The translations under genes were made by a program, and so were the position numbers. The notes beneath the pieces were generated by a model. The model did no database searches, was not told where the DNA came from, and worked only from the letters and a program-made list of their open reading frames with translations. From CBDCFL01 sp965216135 (lineage in GTDB: Bacteria > Pseudomonadota > Alphaproteobacteria > Rhodobacterales > Rhodobacteraceae), in contig CBDCFL010000022.1 of NCBI GenBank assembly GCA_965216135.1, positions 424,511 through 488,510 on the forward strand: DNA of 64,000 nt, given 5' to 3'. Below, piece by piece: positions 26,840 through 34,922 of this stretch; the stretch's first letter is position 1; each line of letters starts with the position of its first letter.

Positions 26840-26901
26840 GAGCCTTCCCCCTGATTTTGGCTTTCACCCAAGGGCGAGCCAAAATCAGGGGGAAGGCTCA
26901 T
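26838..26901. promoter_or_regulatory. 25-bp perfect hairpin covering the tnpA ribosome site
   Basis: Arms 26838-26862 and 26877-26901 are perfect inverted repeats of 25 bp with a 14-nt loop. On the minus strand the second arm contains AGGGGGAAGG followed by the first bases of the tnpA start codon, so the mRNA fold would hide the Shine-Dalgarno site. IS200 is known to limit transposase translation this way. Confidence 0.75.
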
Positions 26902-26976
26902 CAGAATTTAGCTGAAGCAGACCGGCTGGAAGCCGGTGGCTCTGACCCTAAGAATTGGAAAGTAGATTGCGTCGCT

Positions 26977-27975
26977 CTATTGCTTTTCCAAAATAGTCGC
27001 AGCGTAAGACAATAACTTGTGGCGTGGTGCGTTCGGGCCAAGTTCTTCGATCGCCTGACGAGCTGCAGTAAGAGAGTGCTTTGAAACCAAATATGTTGTC
27101 GCGGCGTCGCGCGGCTTTGCCGTTAGGTGTTCACTTTTCTCACGTCTTGGGATTTTTCGATTCAGATCATCTGACAGCTTGATAACTATCTTGAGTAGTC
27201 GCCGTTGATATGGAAAGGCGCGGCGCAAATTTTCGATGGTAGGGGCGTCATTGCGAAGAACAAATGCTGCCTTTAACACGGGCTGTGATGCGCTCATTCC
27301 AATGGCTGCAAGCAGATTGAACCGCTGCATCTGGCAATATGAGGTCAGGGTGGCCGTGCTGACGTTTGGATTCAAACTGCCCGCAATCTGCACCGCAAAA
27401 TTCACCCTTCGAGCATCCCTGGCCGAACGGTTGGCAAAGGTCGATTTCAAGAACTCCGCTCCCCTAGCCGCTCTTACCTTAAGTTTGGTAGGGATTAATT
27501 TGACTTGGCCGTTCCCGGTTTTAGAAGGTGTCAGCTCTGACCCACAATTTTCGCATGTCACCGACCAAGCATAACGCCAATGGCGCAGTGTGGCACCCGG
27601 TGTTTGGGTGATACAATGAGGGCAGTGCTGGAAATCTTCCTGCGCAACGCACCGAATGGGAAAATTGTGGTGCTCAACGATCAGCATTGCGACGAGATCG
27701 TCGCGCACCAGACGCAGAATGCTACACAGCCCGGCAACGTCTACCCCCGCTAGATCCGCAAGCGTTTCGGGAGCCCTACCCGAGCGCAACCCGAGATATC
27801 TGCACAGCTCATCTTCGGTGCAGTAGTTTGCGCGGGCGAGTCGCTTTAGCCAGCTCGATAGCAGTTCGTCAGCAAGCGGAGGCGGACACCTCGGCAATGG
27901 CAATAACCTCACTGAAAATCTGCAACCGGGTGGTGGCGGGCGCTCCAGGAATGTTTGACCCACATTGGCTGCCAT
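26977..27975 (-). CDS. tniQ: TniQ-family transposition protein
   Basis: 332 residues. The N-terminal TniQ domain is seen in FSVRLLPLPRCPPPLADELL followed by SSWLKRLARANYCTEDEL, and the zinc-binding pairs are FQHCPHCITQTPG and WSVTCENCGSELTP. The C-terminal part (AARQAIEELGPNAPRHKLLS) is less conserved. TniQ/TnsD proteins link the transposase complex to its target, either as DNA-binding target selectors or adaptors. Its start overlaps the end of tniB by 67 bp on the same strand. It is the last gene of the tniA-tniB-tniQ operon and ends 17 bp before the IS200. Confidence 0.9.
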   Translation of the reverse strand: MAANVGQTFLERPPPPGCRFSVRLLPLPRCPPPLADELLSSWLKRLARANYCTEDELCRYLGLRSGRAPETLADLAGVDVAGLCSILRLVRDDLVAMLIVEHHNFPIRCVAQEDFQHCPHCITQTPGATLRHWRYAWSVTCENCGSELTPSKTGNGQVKLIPTKLKVRAARGAEFLKSTFANRSARDARRVNFAVQIAGSLNPNVSTATLTSYCQMQRFNLLAAIGMSASQPVLKAAFVLRNDAPTIENLRRAFPYQRRLLKIVIKLSDDLNRKIPRREKSEHLTAKPRDAATTYLVSKHSLTAARQAIEELGPNAPRHKLLSYAATILEKQ

Positions 27976-28766
27976 GCCTGAACTGCCTCGTCTGTGATCC
28001 GTTCCTCTCCGGTTTCTATGGCGTCAATCGCCAGCGCTTTGATCATCGTGAACACCCGTGATGTCACACCACCCGTCACGTTCAAAATAGTTCGCAAGGA
28101 ATTGATTCTAAGCCCAGAGGCCCGCTTAAGTTCCATCGCAGAAATCAACGTCTGGATCAGGCGGGAAAACTCCACGTCATCTTCCCACAATGGCAGGAAG
28201 TGTTCATCGAGCCTGCGCGCGAGTTGATCATCACCGCGGATCGCATCCAAGGCTTCGTTGACACCAAACACAACAAGCGATGCACATAAGTCGTTGGCCA
28301 AGAACCGCAGCATGTTTAAAAACCGGCGTTGCTCTCGGTAGCTGCCCGCGAGAAGATTGTGAACCGCGTCGATCATGAACATTTTCAGGTCCATGTCGCG
28401 CAGATAGCTAAGGGCGCGAACTTCCAGTTCCGAGACCGTATGACGGCCCCACATCGGCGCGCCAATCGACGCCAGAATATGCTGGTGGAACCGTCGCTCA
28501 TCAGGAGCGGGCGGAGCCTGAAGTAGCAGAATTGGTGTCTTCGTTACCCCAAGACCAGCGTCATGGCTTGTTGGATATTGGCTGACCATACGCTTGGCAA
28601 TCATGGTCTTTCCAATGCCGGAACTGCCATACACCATGAGACCTGGCATACGGCTCTGCTTAGGCATTTCCATAAGTGATGTCAGTCGGTTAAGAACAAT
28701 CGTCGCGCGGTCAAAAGCGATCCAACGATCGCTTCGAATATGTTCAATTCTTTCTTTGGAAGTCAT
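27909..28766 (-). CDS. tniB: TniB/TnsC-type AAA+ ATPase
   Basis: 285 residues from ATG 28766 (MTSKERIEHIRSDRWIAFDR; an ATG at 28778 is also in frame). Walker A GLMVYGSSGIGKTMIAKRM, Walker B LKMFMIDAVHNLLAG, sensor ASLVVFGVNEALDAIRGDDQ and arginine finger region ARRLDEHFLPLWED. This is the ATP-dependent regulator that polymerises on target DNA and recruits TniA. It overlaps tniA by about 23 bp and tniQ by 67 bp, so the three genes are translated together. Confidence 0.93.
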   Translation of the reverse strand: MTSKERIEHIRSDRWIAFDRATIVLNRLTSLMEMPKQSRMPGLMVYGSSGIGKTMIAKRMVSQYPTSHDAGLGVTKTPILLLQAPPAPDERRFHQHILASIGAPMWGRHTVSELEVRALSYLRDMDLKMFMIDAVHNLLAGSYREQRRFLNMLRFLANDLCASLVVFGVNEALDAIRGDDQLARRLDEHFLPLWEDDVEFSRLIQTLISAMELKRASGLRINSLRTILNVTGGVTSRVFTMIKALAIDAIETGEERITDEAVQAWQPMWVKHSWSARHHPVADFQ

Positions 28767-30375
28767 CAAAATCATCAATCGGATAAGTTGGAAGGTCGGG
28801 GTTGCCGGTATCTATGGCGAACATCTCGCGGGAAGGATCACGCGGTAGCCGATGTTTTTTGGATTGCCTTGCGTCACGCTCGTTATCCAGCTTAGCTGCC
28901 CGGGTCTGTTTGCGTGCCGTTTCTGCAATTCGTCTTTGCTCACCAATGACTTGGAAAAGCATCGCCTCTGTGACACGTCCAACGCTTTTTGCCAGACACT
29001 GCTTGCGTGCACGCCGGTTTTCCCAAAGCGATATCTGCGGATGGTTTAGGTCTTTGTAGCGCGCCACGATCGCGCGCCCATCCTCAAGGATTACCCAAAC
29101 CTGCGATAAATCGCGCGGGTCGTATTTGACCACGACTTTGCCCTTTATGCGCCCAATCATTTGAGCAAAGGCATCGCTCCAATACCCAACCGAAAACAGA
29201 GTGATACCCGCCCGACCGAGCCGACGGCGCTCAAGCGGCATGAAGCTGATTCTGAAAGCTTCCGTATCGACGACGCGCCTGCCTGCATCGTCACCACCAA
29301 GATCAGCCCAAGCCGCAAGCGGTGTCCGTCCCAGAGCGCTATGCGTGGAATTGTGGTAACGGCAAATCTCAAGATGAAGCCAATCCTCAAACTCTGACAA
29401 AGTGAGAGCGGCGTGTTTGCTGCTGTCGTAATCACCCTTCTCCAATGTCGAAGATTGTGTGGTGCCCGGCAGCACATGAACGGCCCCCATCGTCGTGCCG
29501 ATCAGCCGTTCAATATGGCCGCCGTAATGCGCACCCCCCGCAGGGCGGTATTCAATTCCTATCCCCCATTCCTCACAGGCCAATTTGAATGCTGCACTGT
29601 GGAACTCTTGGCCATTGTCGACAAAGATCGCCTTCGGGATCCCCGACGTGGGCCATGCGAGCTCTTCCAAAGTGTTGGGAACCTGGACAGACTTGGGTCG
29701 CACACAGTGATCCAGACAAAGGGCCACCGATAGAACGGATGGCGGATCAAAACTGACATACGCCCCCAAGATAATCCGAGTTGCCACATCAATCGCAAGC
29801 GTAAGAAACGGCCGATTTAGCGGCAAGCGTTCAACGTGATCAACCAGAATAATATCAGCGGGCGTATGATCAATCTGAACAACCTCAAGCGGATGCTCTA
29901 CGTTAAGGTGCCCCGGACGCGCTGCAAACACTTTGGCAGCCGCCTTCGCTCCGGTTCGTTTGCGCAAGACCTCGCGTTGGTCCATCGCATCAAGGCGCGC
30001 CTTGATCGTTTCTCGAGCAGGAGGTGTGAATCCTTTTGCAACACACTCTGCGCGGATCTCGCCGACAACGCGCAGAAAGCTCGGTCGTTCACGAACAAGA
30101 AAATACTGCCTGAGGCTGCATTCAATGATCTGTTCAACTTCTCCAGACAATCGACGGGTGCCCTTTTTCGGGCCACGCCGCTGCAAATCAAGCGCGCTCG
30201 AACGGGCATCGTTGGCTTTCATACGACGATACAAACGCCAAGTATGGCTCTTGGAAAGGCCCAAATCATGAGCGGCATCTTCTAACGCACAACTTACAGG
30301 AAAGCCCTGCTCCTCAATCTCTAATATCGGGCGCAGAACTTTAGCACGACTCAGCGCCGTCGCTTCTTTGCGCAC
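28744..30375 (-). CDS. tniA: TniA/TnsB-type DDE transposase
   Basis: 543 residues, intact, starting at ATG 30375. N-terminal HTH domains (LEDAAHDLGLSKSHTWRLYR) bind end repeats. The rve-type DDE core has D in LEVVQIDHTPADIILVDHV, D in GIPKAIFVDNGQEFHSAAF and E in GAHYGGHIERLIGTTMGAV. The Mu-type C-terminal barrel (KVVVKYDPRDLSQVWVILED) and a basic tail follow. Longest gene of the tni operon and nearest the transposon end, as in Tn5053/Tn402 and Tn7-like elements. No TnsA-like endonuclease is adjacent, so transposition would be expected to go through cointegrates. Confidence 0.94.
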   Translation of the reverse strand: MRKEATALSRAKVLRPILEIEEQGFPVSCALEDAAHDLGLSKSHTWRLYRRMKANDARSSALDLQRRGPKKGTRRLSGEVEQIIECSLRQYFLVRERPSFLRVVGEIRAECVAKGFTPPARETIKARLDAMDQREVLRKRTGAKAAAKVFAARPGHLNVEHPLEVVQIDHTPADIILVDHVERLPLNRPFLTLAIDVATRIILGAYVSFDPPSVLSVALCLDHCVRPKSVQVPNTLEELAWPTSGIPKAIFVDNGQEFHSAAFKLACEEWGIGIEYRPAGGAHYGGHIERLIGTTMGAVHVLPGTTQSSTLEKGDYDSSKHAALTLSEFEDWLHLEICRYHNSTHSALGRTPLAAWADLGGDDAGRRVVDTEAFRISFMPLERRRLGRAGITLFSVGYWSDAFAQMIGRIKGKVVVKYDPRDLSQVWVILEDGRAIVARYKDLNHPQISLWENRRARKQCLAKSVGRVTEAMLFQVIGEQRRIAETARKQTRAAKLDNERDARQSKKHRLPRDPSREMFAIDTGNPDLPTYPIDDFDDFQRKN

Positions 30376-30435
30376 GGTGGTCTCCTGTAATTTGCTGACA
30401 TCAAAAGTTGATACTTATCCACAAACAAAGACCGT

Positions 30436-30515
30436 ATCGTAATTAACACTACAGTATCATAATTAACTAGGCAATATCATAATTAACTAGGCAATATCAT
30501 AAATTGCACTACAAA
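30436..30515 (-). repeat. four 20-bp transposase-binding repeats at the tni transposon end
   Basis: Four contiguous 20-bp units, 30436-30455, 30456-30475, 30476-30495 and 30496-30515. The middle two are identical (ATCATAATTAACTAGGCAAT) and the outer two share ATC(G/A)TAA-T. They lie 60 bp upstream of tniA, matching the arrays of TnsB/TniA sites in Tn7-like ends. Confidence 0.85.
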
Positions 30516-30576
30516 TACCCGCTGAAAACATTCAGTATTTCCAATCACGATTCTCCTAAATAAGGCTACTATGACA
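30516..30576 (-). mobile_element. terminus of the tniABQ transposon
   Basis: Reading outward from tniA, the element most likely ends at 30576 with TGTCATAGTAGCCTTATTTA (revcomp of 30557-30576). TGT is the usual first triplet of Tn7/Tn5053-type ends. The other end was not found: the tniQ side runs into an IS200. Confidence 0.55.
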
Positions 30577-31087
30577 CCGGTAGTGGGGCAGAAAATGGAA
30601 TGGCCTCTTGGTACAGGTCGGGGCGTCGTTTCGGCGCCGAACGGTTTCGCAGCACTTTGGTTCGGCGAGATTCTGAAGGATCAAGGTCGTGTTCTTCACG
30701 ACGTTTCATCGAGACCGTGCGTATCGTTATCTGTCTCGACACACCATTCACGGTGCCATGCCAGGAGCCAGGGGCGACGGGCGGGTTCGTCGTCGTCGCC
30801 GTCGCTGGAGTGAGGCGCGGAAGCGCCGGATCGTGGCGGAGAGCTACTAGGCCGGGGTTTCGGTGTCGGTCGTGGCGGGCCGATATGACGTGAATGCGAA
30901 CGAGGTCTTCAGTTGGCGCTGCCAGTATCGGGAGTTGGCGTGTGTGGTGGGCGGCTTCGTCCGGGTGGTGTCGGCGTTCGACGGGCCAATCGAGGATGGG
31001 TCGGTACCCTACGGCACCTGACCCCCCAATAACCGGTCGTTTTTTGAGCATTTGATTGGGGACGCAGCAACGATACTGATGGCATGA
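30577..31087 (+). pseudogene. IS66 TnpA remnant in otherwise non-coding DNA
   Basis: Between about 30780 and 30945 the plus strand reads RRRRWSEARKRRIVAES-stop-AGVSVSVVAGRYDVNANEVF and SWRCQYRE, a decayed IS66 TnpA HTH (compare RRRIWEDDEKRRIVAQTRVP at 57573). An in-frame TAG and loss of the tail make it dead. The remainder of the stretch shows nothing I can identify. Confidence 0.6.
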
Positions 31088-31346
31088 TCATAGAAGGGAG
31101 AGCAAATACGGAAATCCGTCTGAAGTATCCGGCGTAAGCAGCTCAAATCTGATTTGCTCGTCTGCAAGCTGCGCCTGAGCAGCCGCCAGATCGGCTGTGG
31201 GTCCGGATCCCACCTCCATTACCGCAAGCAGCGCAGTATCGGGCCGGAGCCGACTTGCAAGTGCGACGAAATCCGAGATGTGAACACCCCGAAGGCTATG
31301 CCACGACGATTTTACTTCGCAAAGTATTGATTCGCCATCGCTGATG
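31088..31346 (-). pseudogene. PD-(D/E)xK nuclease-like protein, C-terminal fragment
   Basis: Frame ISDGESILCEVKSSWHSLRG followed by VHISDFVALASRLRPDTALL, ending FPYLLSLL at 31088. The E-x-K in CEVKSS, just after a strand with D, is the arrangement of the restriction-endonuclease-like active site. About 86 codons survive. The upstream part has been replaced by the left end of an IS256 element at 31347. Original function unknown; a restriction or DNA-repair nuclease is possible. Confidence 0.45.
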
Positions 31347-31503
31347 AGAGTGTCCGTCCTTCTGTGTATGACTGATTTGGCCCATGCTTCCAAACTGAAG
31401 GAGCATGACGACAATGACGATTTCCAAGGAACTACTGGACGAGCTGCTTAGCGGCGTTGAACGGCCTGAGGATTTGCTCGGCGACAAGGGCCTGATGAAG
31501 GGC
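31347..31503 (+). mobile_element. IS256-family left end and transposase N-terminus
   Basis: The end-like GAGAGTGTCCGTCCTTCTGT at 31347 is followed by ATG 31405 (MTTMTISKELLDELLSGVER, PEDLLGDKGLMK), the standard start of IS256/Mutator transposases. The gene is cut after 33 codons by IS5 copy 2 at 31504. Confidence 0.8.
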
Positions 31504-32600
31504 CGTGTTGCATCAATCACCGGACAAGCGCGGAGTACCCTTACCCGTGAAAATGGTCAGCCAACTGACTCAAACCTGGCACAGCCAAGTTCGGTCATTC
31601 TGTTAAGAGCCCGCACACCGATCTGTGCCTCAGTTTTCTGATTTTCGAACCGCCGCGATCTCAGTTTCGGCCCGATCACACTTTTCCAACGACCAATTTG
31701 TGCTTCCGCGCGACTGCGCTGATTGTAGCCGCTTCTGACTTGCCATGCCAGTCGGCCGTACGTCTGTATCTGGGCGATGTGCTGGTCGCGGAGGGATGGA
31801 TCATCGCGCGATTTCAGGGCGAGAACGGCGTTTTTTGGCGGTGGAATGATGACCTCGACTGCATCGCCAAAACGCGCCGTGAGCAGATTTCTGGTCGGGG
31901 TGCCGTCATAGGCCCCATCCGCCAGAAATCGCGAAACCGGCCCGTCGAACTGATCCAGAAGCCCGGGCAAGGCCGTGCTATCGCCGACGTGGTCCAGCGT
32001 CAGATCCGAGCAGATGATCTCGCCGGTTGTGAGGTCCAGGCCGAGGTGTAGCTTTCTCCACGATTTGCGTTTGGCCTTTGTTTCATGCTTGACCTGCAGC
32101 CACTCGCCCTCGCCAAAGATCTTCAATCCAGTACTGTCCATGGTCAGATGGATCGGCTCGGTTCTGTCGACCCGAGGCTTTGCAGGCAATCTCAAGCCGA
32201 GCCCGCGGCGCGACAGTGTTGAGAAATCCGGCACCGGAATGTCTACTCCCATCAGCCGAGCGATGCTGCGCATCAGCCCTTGGGTCTGGCGCAGCGGTAG
32301 TTTGTAAATCGTACGCAGAGTCAGGCAGGTCTCGATCGCAATGTTCGAATATTTCGGCTGACCTCCCGGAGTCGTCCGGCGCGGCGTTCGCCATTGTTTC
32401 AGCGTATCGTCAGTGACCCAGATGGTCAGATCGCCACGACGCCGCAGGATTTCGGTGTACTCCGCCCAATTTGTCACCCGATATCGTTTCTTCGGAAACT
32501 TGTGGCGACGAGCAGCGTTGAATTTATGCGGCATTCAAGTGTCCAGATCAGAGGTGGAGCACCCGATTACCAGAACTACCTGTGTTCGTGCAACAACGTC
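31504..32600 (-). mobile_element. IS5-family element, copy 2
   Basis: 1097 bp, nearly identical to the copies at 12197 and 46834. It sits between an IS256 stub and a truncated IS21 istA, with no target duplication. Confidence 0.93.
31557..32534 (-). CDS. IS5-family transposase
   Basis: 325 residues, intact, same protein as at 12250-13227 except for a threonine in LKQWRTPRR. DDE residues are present (MDSTGLK, ADGAYDG, AEAQIGRWK). Confidence 0.95.
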   Translation of the reverse strand: MPHKFNAARRHKFPKKRYRVTNWAEYTEILRRRGDLTIWVTDDTLKQWRTPRRTTPGGQPKYSNIAIETCLTLRTIYKLPLRQTQGLMRSIARLMGVDIPVPDFSTLSRRGLGLRLPAKPRVDRTEPIHLTMDSTGLKIFGEGEWLQVKHETKAKRKSWRKLHLGLDLTTGEIICSDLTLDHVGDSTALPGLLDQFDGPVSRFLADGAYDGTPTRNLLTARFGDAVEVIIPPPKNAVLALKSRDDPSLRDQHIAQIQTYGRLAWQVRSGYNQRSRAEAQIGRWKSVIGPKLRSRRFENQKTEAQIGVRALNRMTELGCARFESVG

Positions 32601-33423
32601 CATTACCCTTGTCGTTGCCCTTGCCAGGACGGCCGAACCGGTCCTCGAACAGGTAATGCGACTGCAACTCAGCAAAGGTTCTGGTGCGTTGCCGGGTTCC
32701 GTCCCCGAGGATCCGCGCCACCGCGATCGTGGTGTTGTCGTAGAGCCCTGACAGCGGCACGCCTCCGAAGAACGCAAAGGCGGAGACATGGCCATCACAA
32801 AAGGCCTCGGTTGTCTCCGCCGGATAGGCCTTGATGAAGAACGCGTCCGAGTGCGGCAGAGACATTGCAAAGTAGTGCAGCTTGCGCACGACCCCGCCAA
32901 TCTCGCCAAGCGCCTCACCAAAATCAACCTGGGCGTGGCCCGGCGCGTGGCTCAGCGGCACGAACACCTCCCGCGTCCGCCGCTTCCGCTCACGCACATA
33001 GTCCGTGACGATGGTGATGCCGCCGACGAAGCCATGTTCATCACGCAGACGCTCATATATCCGCTTCGACGTATGCCGCTGCTTCTTGAGCCGCGACTTA
33101 TCCTCTTCCAATATCTGGTTGATGAGCGGAATGAACGGGTCAAGCTTTGGACGGGCTGGTGGCCCATTCCTGCGATACCCCGGTGGCACCGCATGCTTCA
33201 GAATTTTTGACACAGTCTTGCGATCAATCCCAAAATGTCGGGCCGCCGCACTCTTGCTCATCCCATCCACATGGCACGCACGGCGTACCCGACTATACAG
33301 TTCCACAGAATACATCTCCCCGCCCTCAGCTCGTTTGCTTCAGGCTTCAAGGTGCGGAATTTTGCTCCGCGACGGTCAGATCATCCGACCGATTCCGTGG
33401 GTATTTTGTCTCCGGGATTCACA
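32601..33423 (-). mobile_element. IS21 (type A), 5' part
   Basis: From the terminus TGTGAATCCCGGAGACAAAA, read inward from 33423, to the middle of istA at 32601, where IS5 copy 2 replaces the rest. It abuts base 33424 of the type D istA exactly, so it was inserted into that gene. Confidence 0.88.
32603..33315 (-). pseudogene. istA: IstA of IS21 type A, N-terminal part
   Basis: ATG 33315 (MYSVELYSRVRRACHVDGMS), HTH SKSAAARHFGIDRKTVSKIL, first catalytic D in GHAQVDFGEALGEIG and second in GLYDNTTIAVARILG. Cut at GRPGKGNDKGN, before the catalytic glutamate, by IS5 copy 2. The frame is otherwise undamaged, unlike the copy at 37131. Confidence 0.9.
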
Positions 33424-34807
33424 GTTCGACCAACTGATTGATCAAGTTGATGACGGCAGGCAAGCGTAGGGTGTTTTGCGCGACAGCCAGATCACAGGCC
33501 GTTTCCACAACGTCAATCCCGTGGTCTTGCGCCAGCATAAGAAGGTCTACAAACTCCCGATCTCCACCTTTGCCCTTCATGTAATGCACCCTGATCTGGT
33601 GCATGGCATCTGGCAGGTGCCAATCCACAAAGGGCGCGCCATCACGCAGGGCTCCGGGCTTGCGTACCAGCAAAGGGACATAATGCCAGGGCTCAAAGTA
33701 ACTGATATTACGGGTAAAGTGACGTTTGTGCTCGGCGATCACATCTTGACCTGCAACCACTTTGACGCAACCGGCATAGGCCCGCAACGAGACATGGTTT
33801 CCAGCAAAACAGGCCGGAACGCTGTAGCGGTTGCTGTCATATTGAACCAGGCAAGTAGAGCGCACCCGAACGGCCTTCTCAACATAGCCATCAAAAGGGC
33901 GGCCGAGAGGGCGCAGTTCAGCCTGTTCTGCAGCAAAGACAGCATCAACTGTCTGATCCTGTCGCTCTGGATGGGGGCGTGATCCAAGGGCATCACATTG
34001 CAGATACAGCCAGGCATTCAGGCCCTCCAAATCATCAAAAGCCAGTTTGGGCGTGAACAGCCGACTGCGCAAAAACTGCACCTGGTTTTCGACCTGACCC
34101 TTTTCCCAGCCCGACGCGGGCGTGCAGGCCACCGGTTCCATGACATAGTGGTTCATCAAGGCCAGAAAGCGTGGGTGAAAGATCCGGTCTTTCGAGCGCG
34201 ATACATAGGTCACCATTGTCTTGGGATTATCGATGATCACACGGCGCGGAACCCCGCCATAAAAGGTCAACGCTCTCACGAAAGCGTCAAGCACCATCTC
34301 TTGAGGTTCCCCGGGGTAGGCCACAACAAAGGGCTTGCGGCTGTGGCACAGACGGAAGTGGGCAATCTTCACCTTCTGGGCAATTCCGCCCAAGACGACA
34401 TGTTCTTCGCTCCAGTCAAACTGCAGCGCATCGCCAGACTGGAACTGCAACGGAATGAACGCATCTCCTGACCTCAAACCCGTGCGTTTCAGGTCTCGAA
34501 CAAAACGCTGAACTGGCGAATACGACCCCGTATATCCTTCCAAAACCAACTGCTCATAAAGCTTCACCCCTGTCCGACGTTCTCGGCGAGGGCGCTTCAG
34601 GTCCTGCTCAAACAAGGTTTGGAGCCGTTCTTCATAGTCACACAATTTGTGCCGAACTGGATCAACCTGACGATGGTAGCTCGGAGGCGAACTGTCCTTC
34701 AGATACTTCCTGATCGTGTTCCGCGACAATCCCGTCTCCCGGCCCACAGATCTAATACTTCGCCCATCACGCAAAACCATGCGACGGATCTTCGCTGCAC
34801 TTTCCAT
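33424..34807 (-). pseudogene. istA: IstA of IS21 type D, truncated near the C-terminus
   Basis: ATG 34807 (MESAAKIRRMVLRDGRSIRS). HTH VGRETGLSRNTIRKYLKDSS. DDE core: D in GDALQFDWSEEHVVLGGI, D in RRVIIDNPKTMVTYVSRSK, E in GWEKGQVENQVQFLRSRLF. The last ~40 residues and the istB gene are missing, because the IS21 type A terminus interrupts it after INLINQLVE. The missing portion is represented in the other partial copy at 25189. Confidence 0.9.
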
Positions 34808-34922
34808 CAATATCACCTGCCCATTCTCCGCGCTAATACGCGCGGACGTTAACAAAACAGGCGGGTCAATTTTAAACGATCATAACCCACCTAAGTGGGT
34901 CAGTTTTGCATGCTGATTCACA
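33424..34922 (-). mobile_element. IS21-family element (type D), 5' part
   Basis: The terminus TGTGAATCAGCATGCAAAAC read inward from 34922, then istA up to about residue 461. Truncated at 33424 by the inserted IS21 type A. Its terminus supplies the stop codon of hipA. Confidence 0.9.

Larger units (their letters stand above)
25733..26960 (-). mobile_element. IS200/IS605-type element carrying a defective IS66
   Basis: Single-gene IS200-like element. The RE-type hairpin CTACCGGC-TGAT-GCCGGTAG is at 25741-25760 and the LE-type hairpin ACCGGCT-GGA-AGCCGGT at 26921-26937. The tnpA in between is split by a 671-bp IS66 derivative. Precise outer limits are estimated from where flanking homologies stop. 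Confidence 0.75.

Noticed and set aside
30436..30515. The 20-bp repeats as a CRISPR array
   Set aside because: The units are directly contiguous with no spacers and lie at the end of a tni transposon, as expected of transposase-binding sites.
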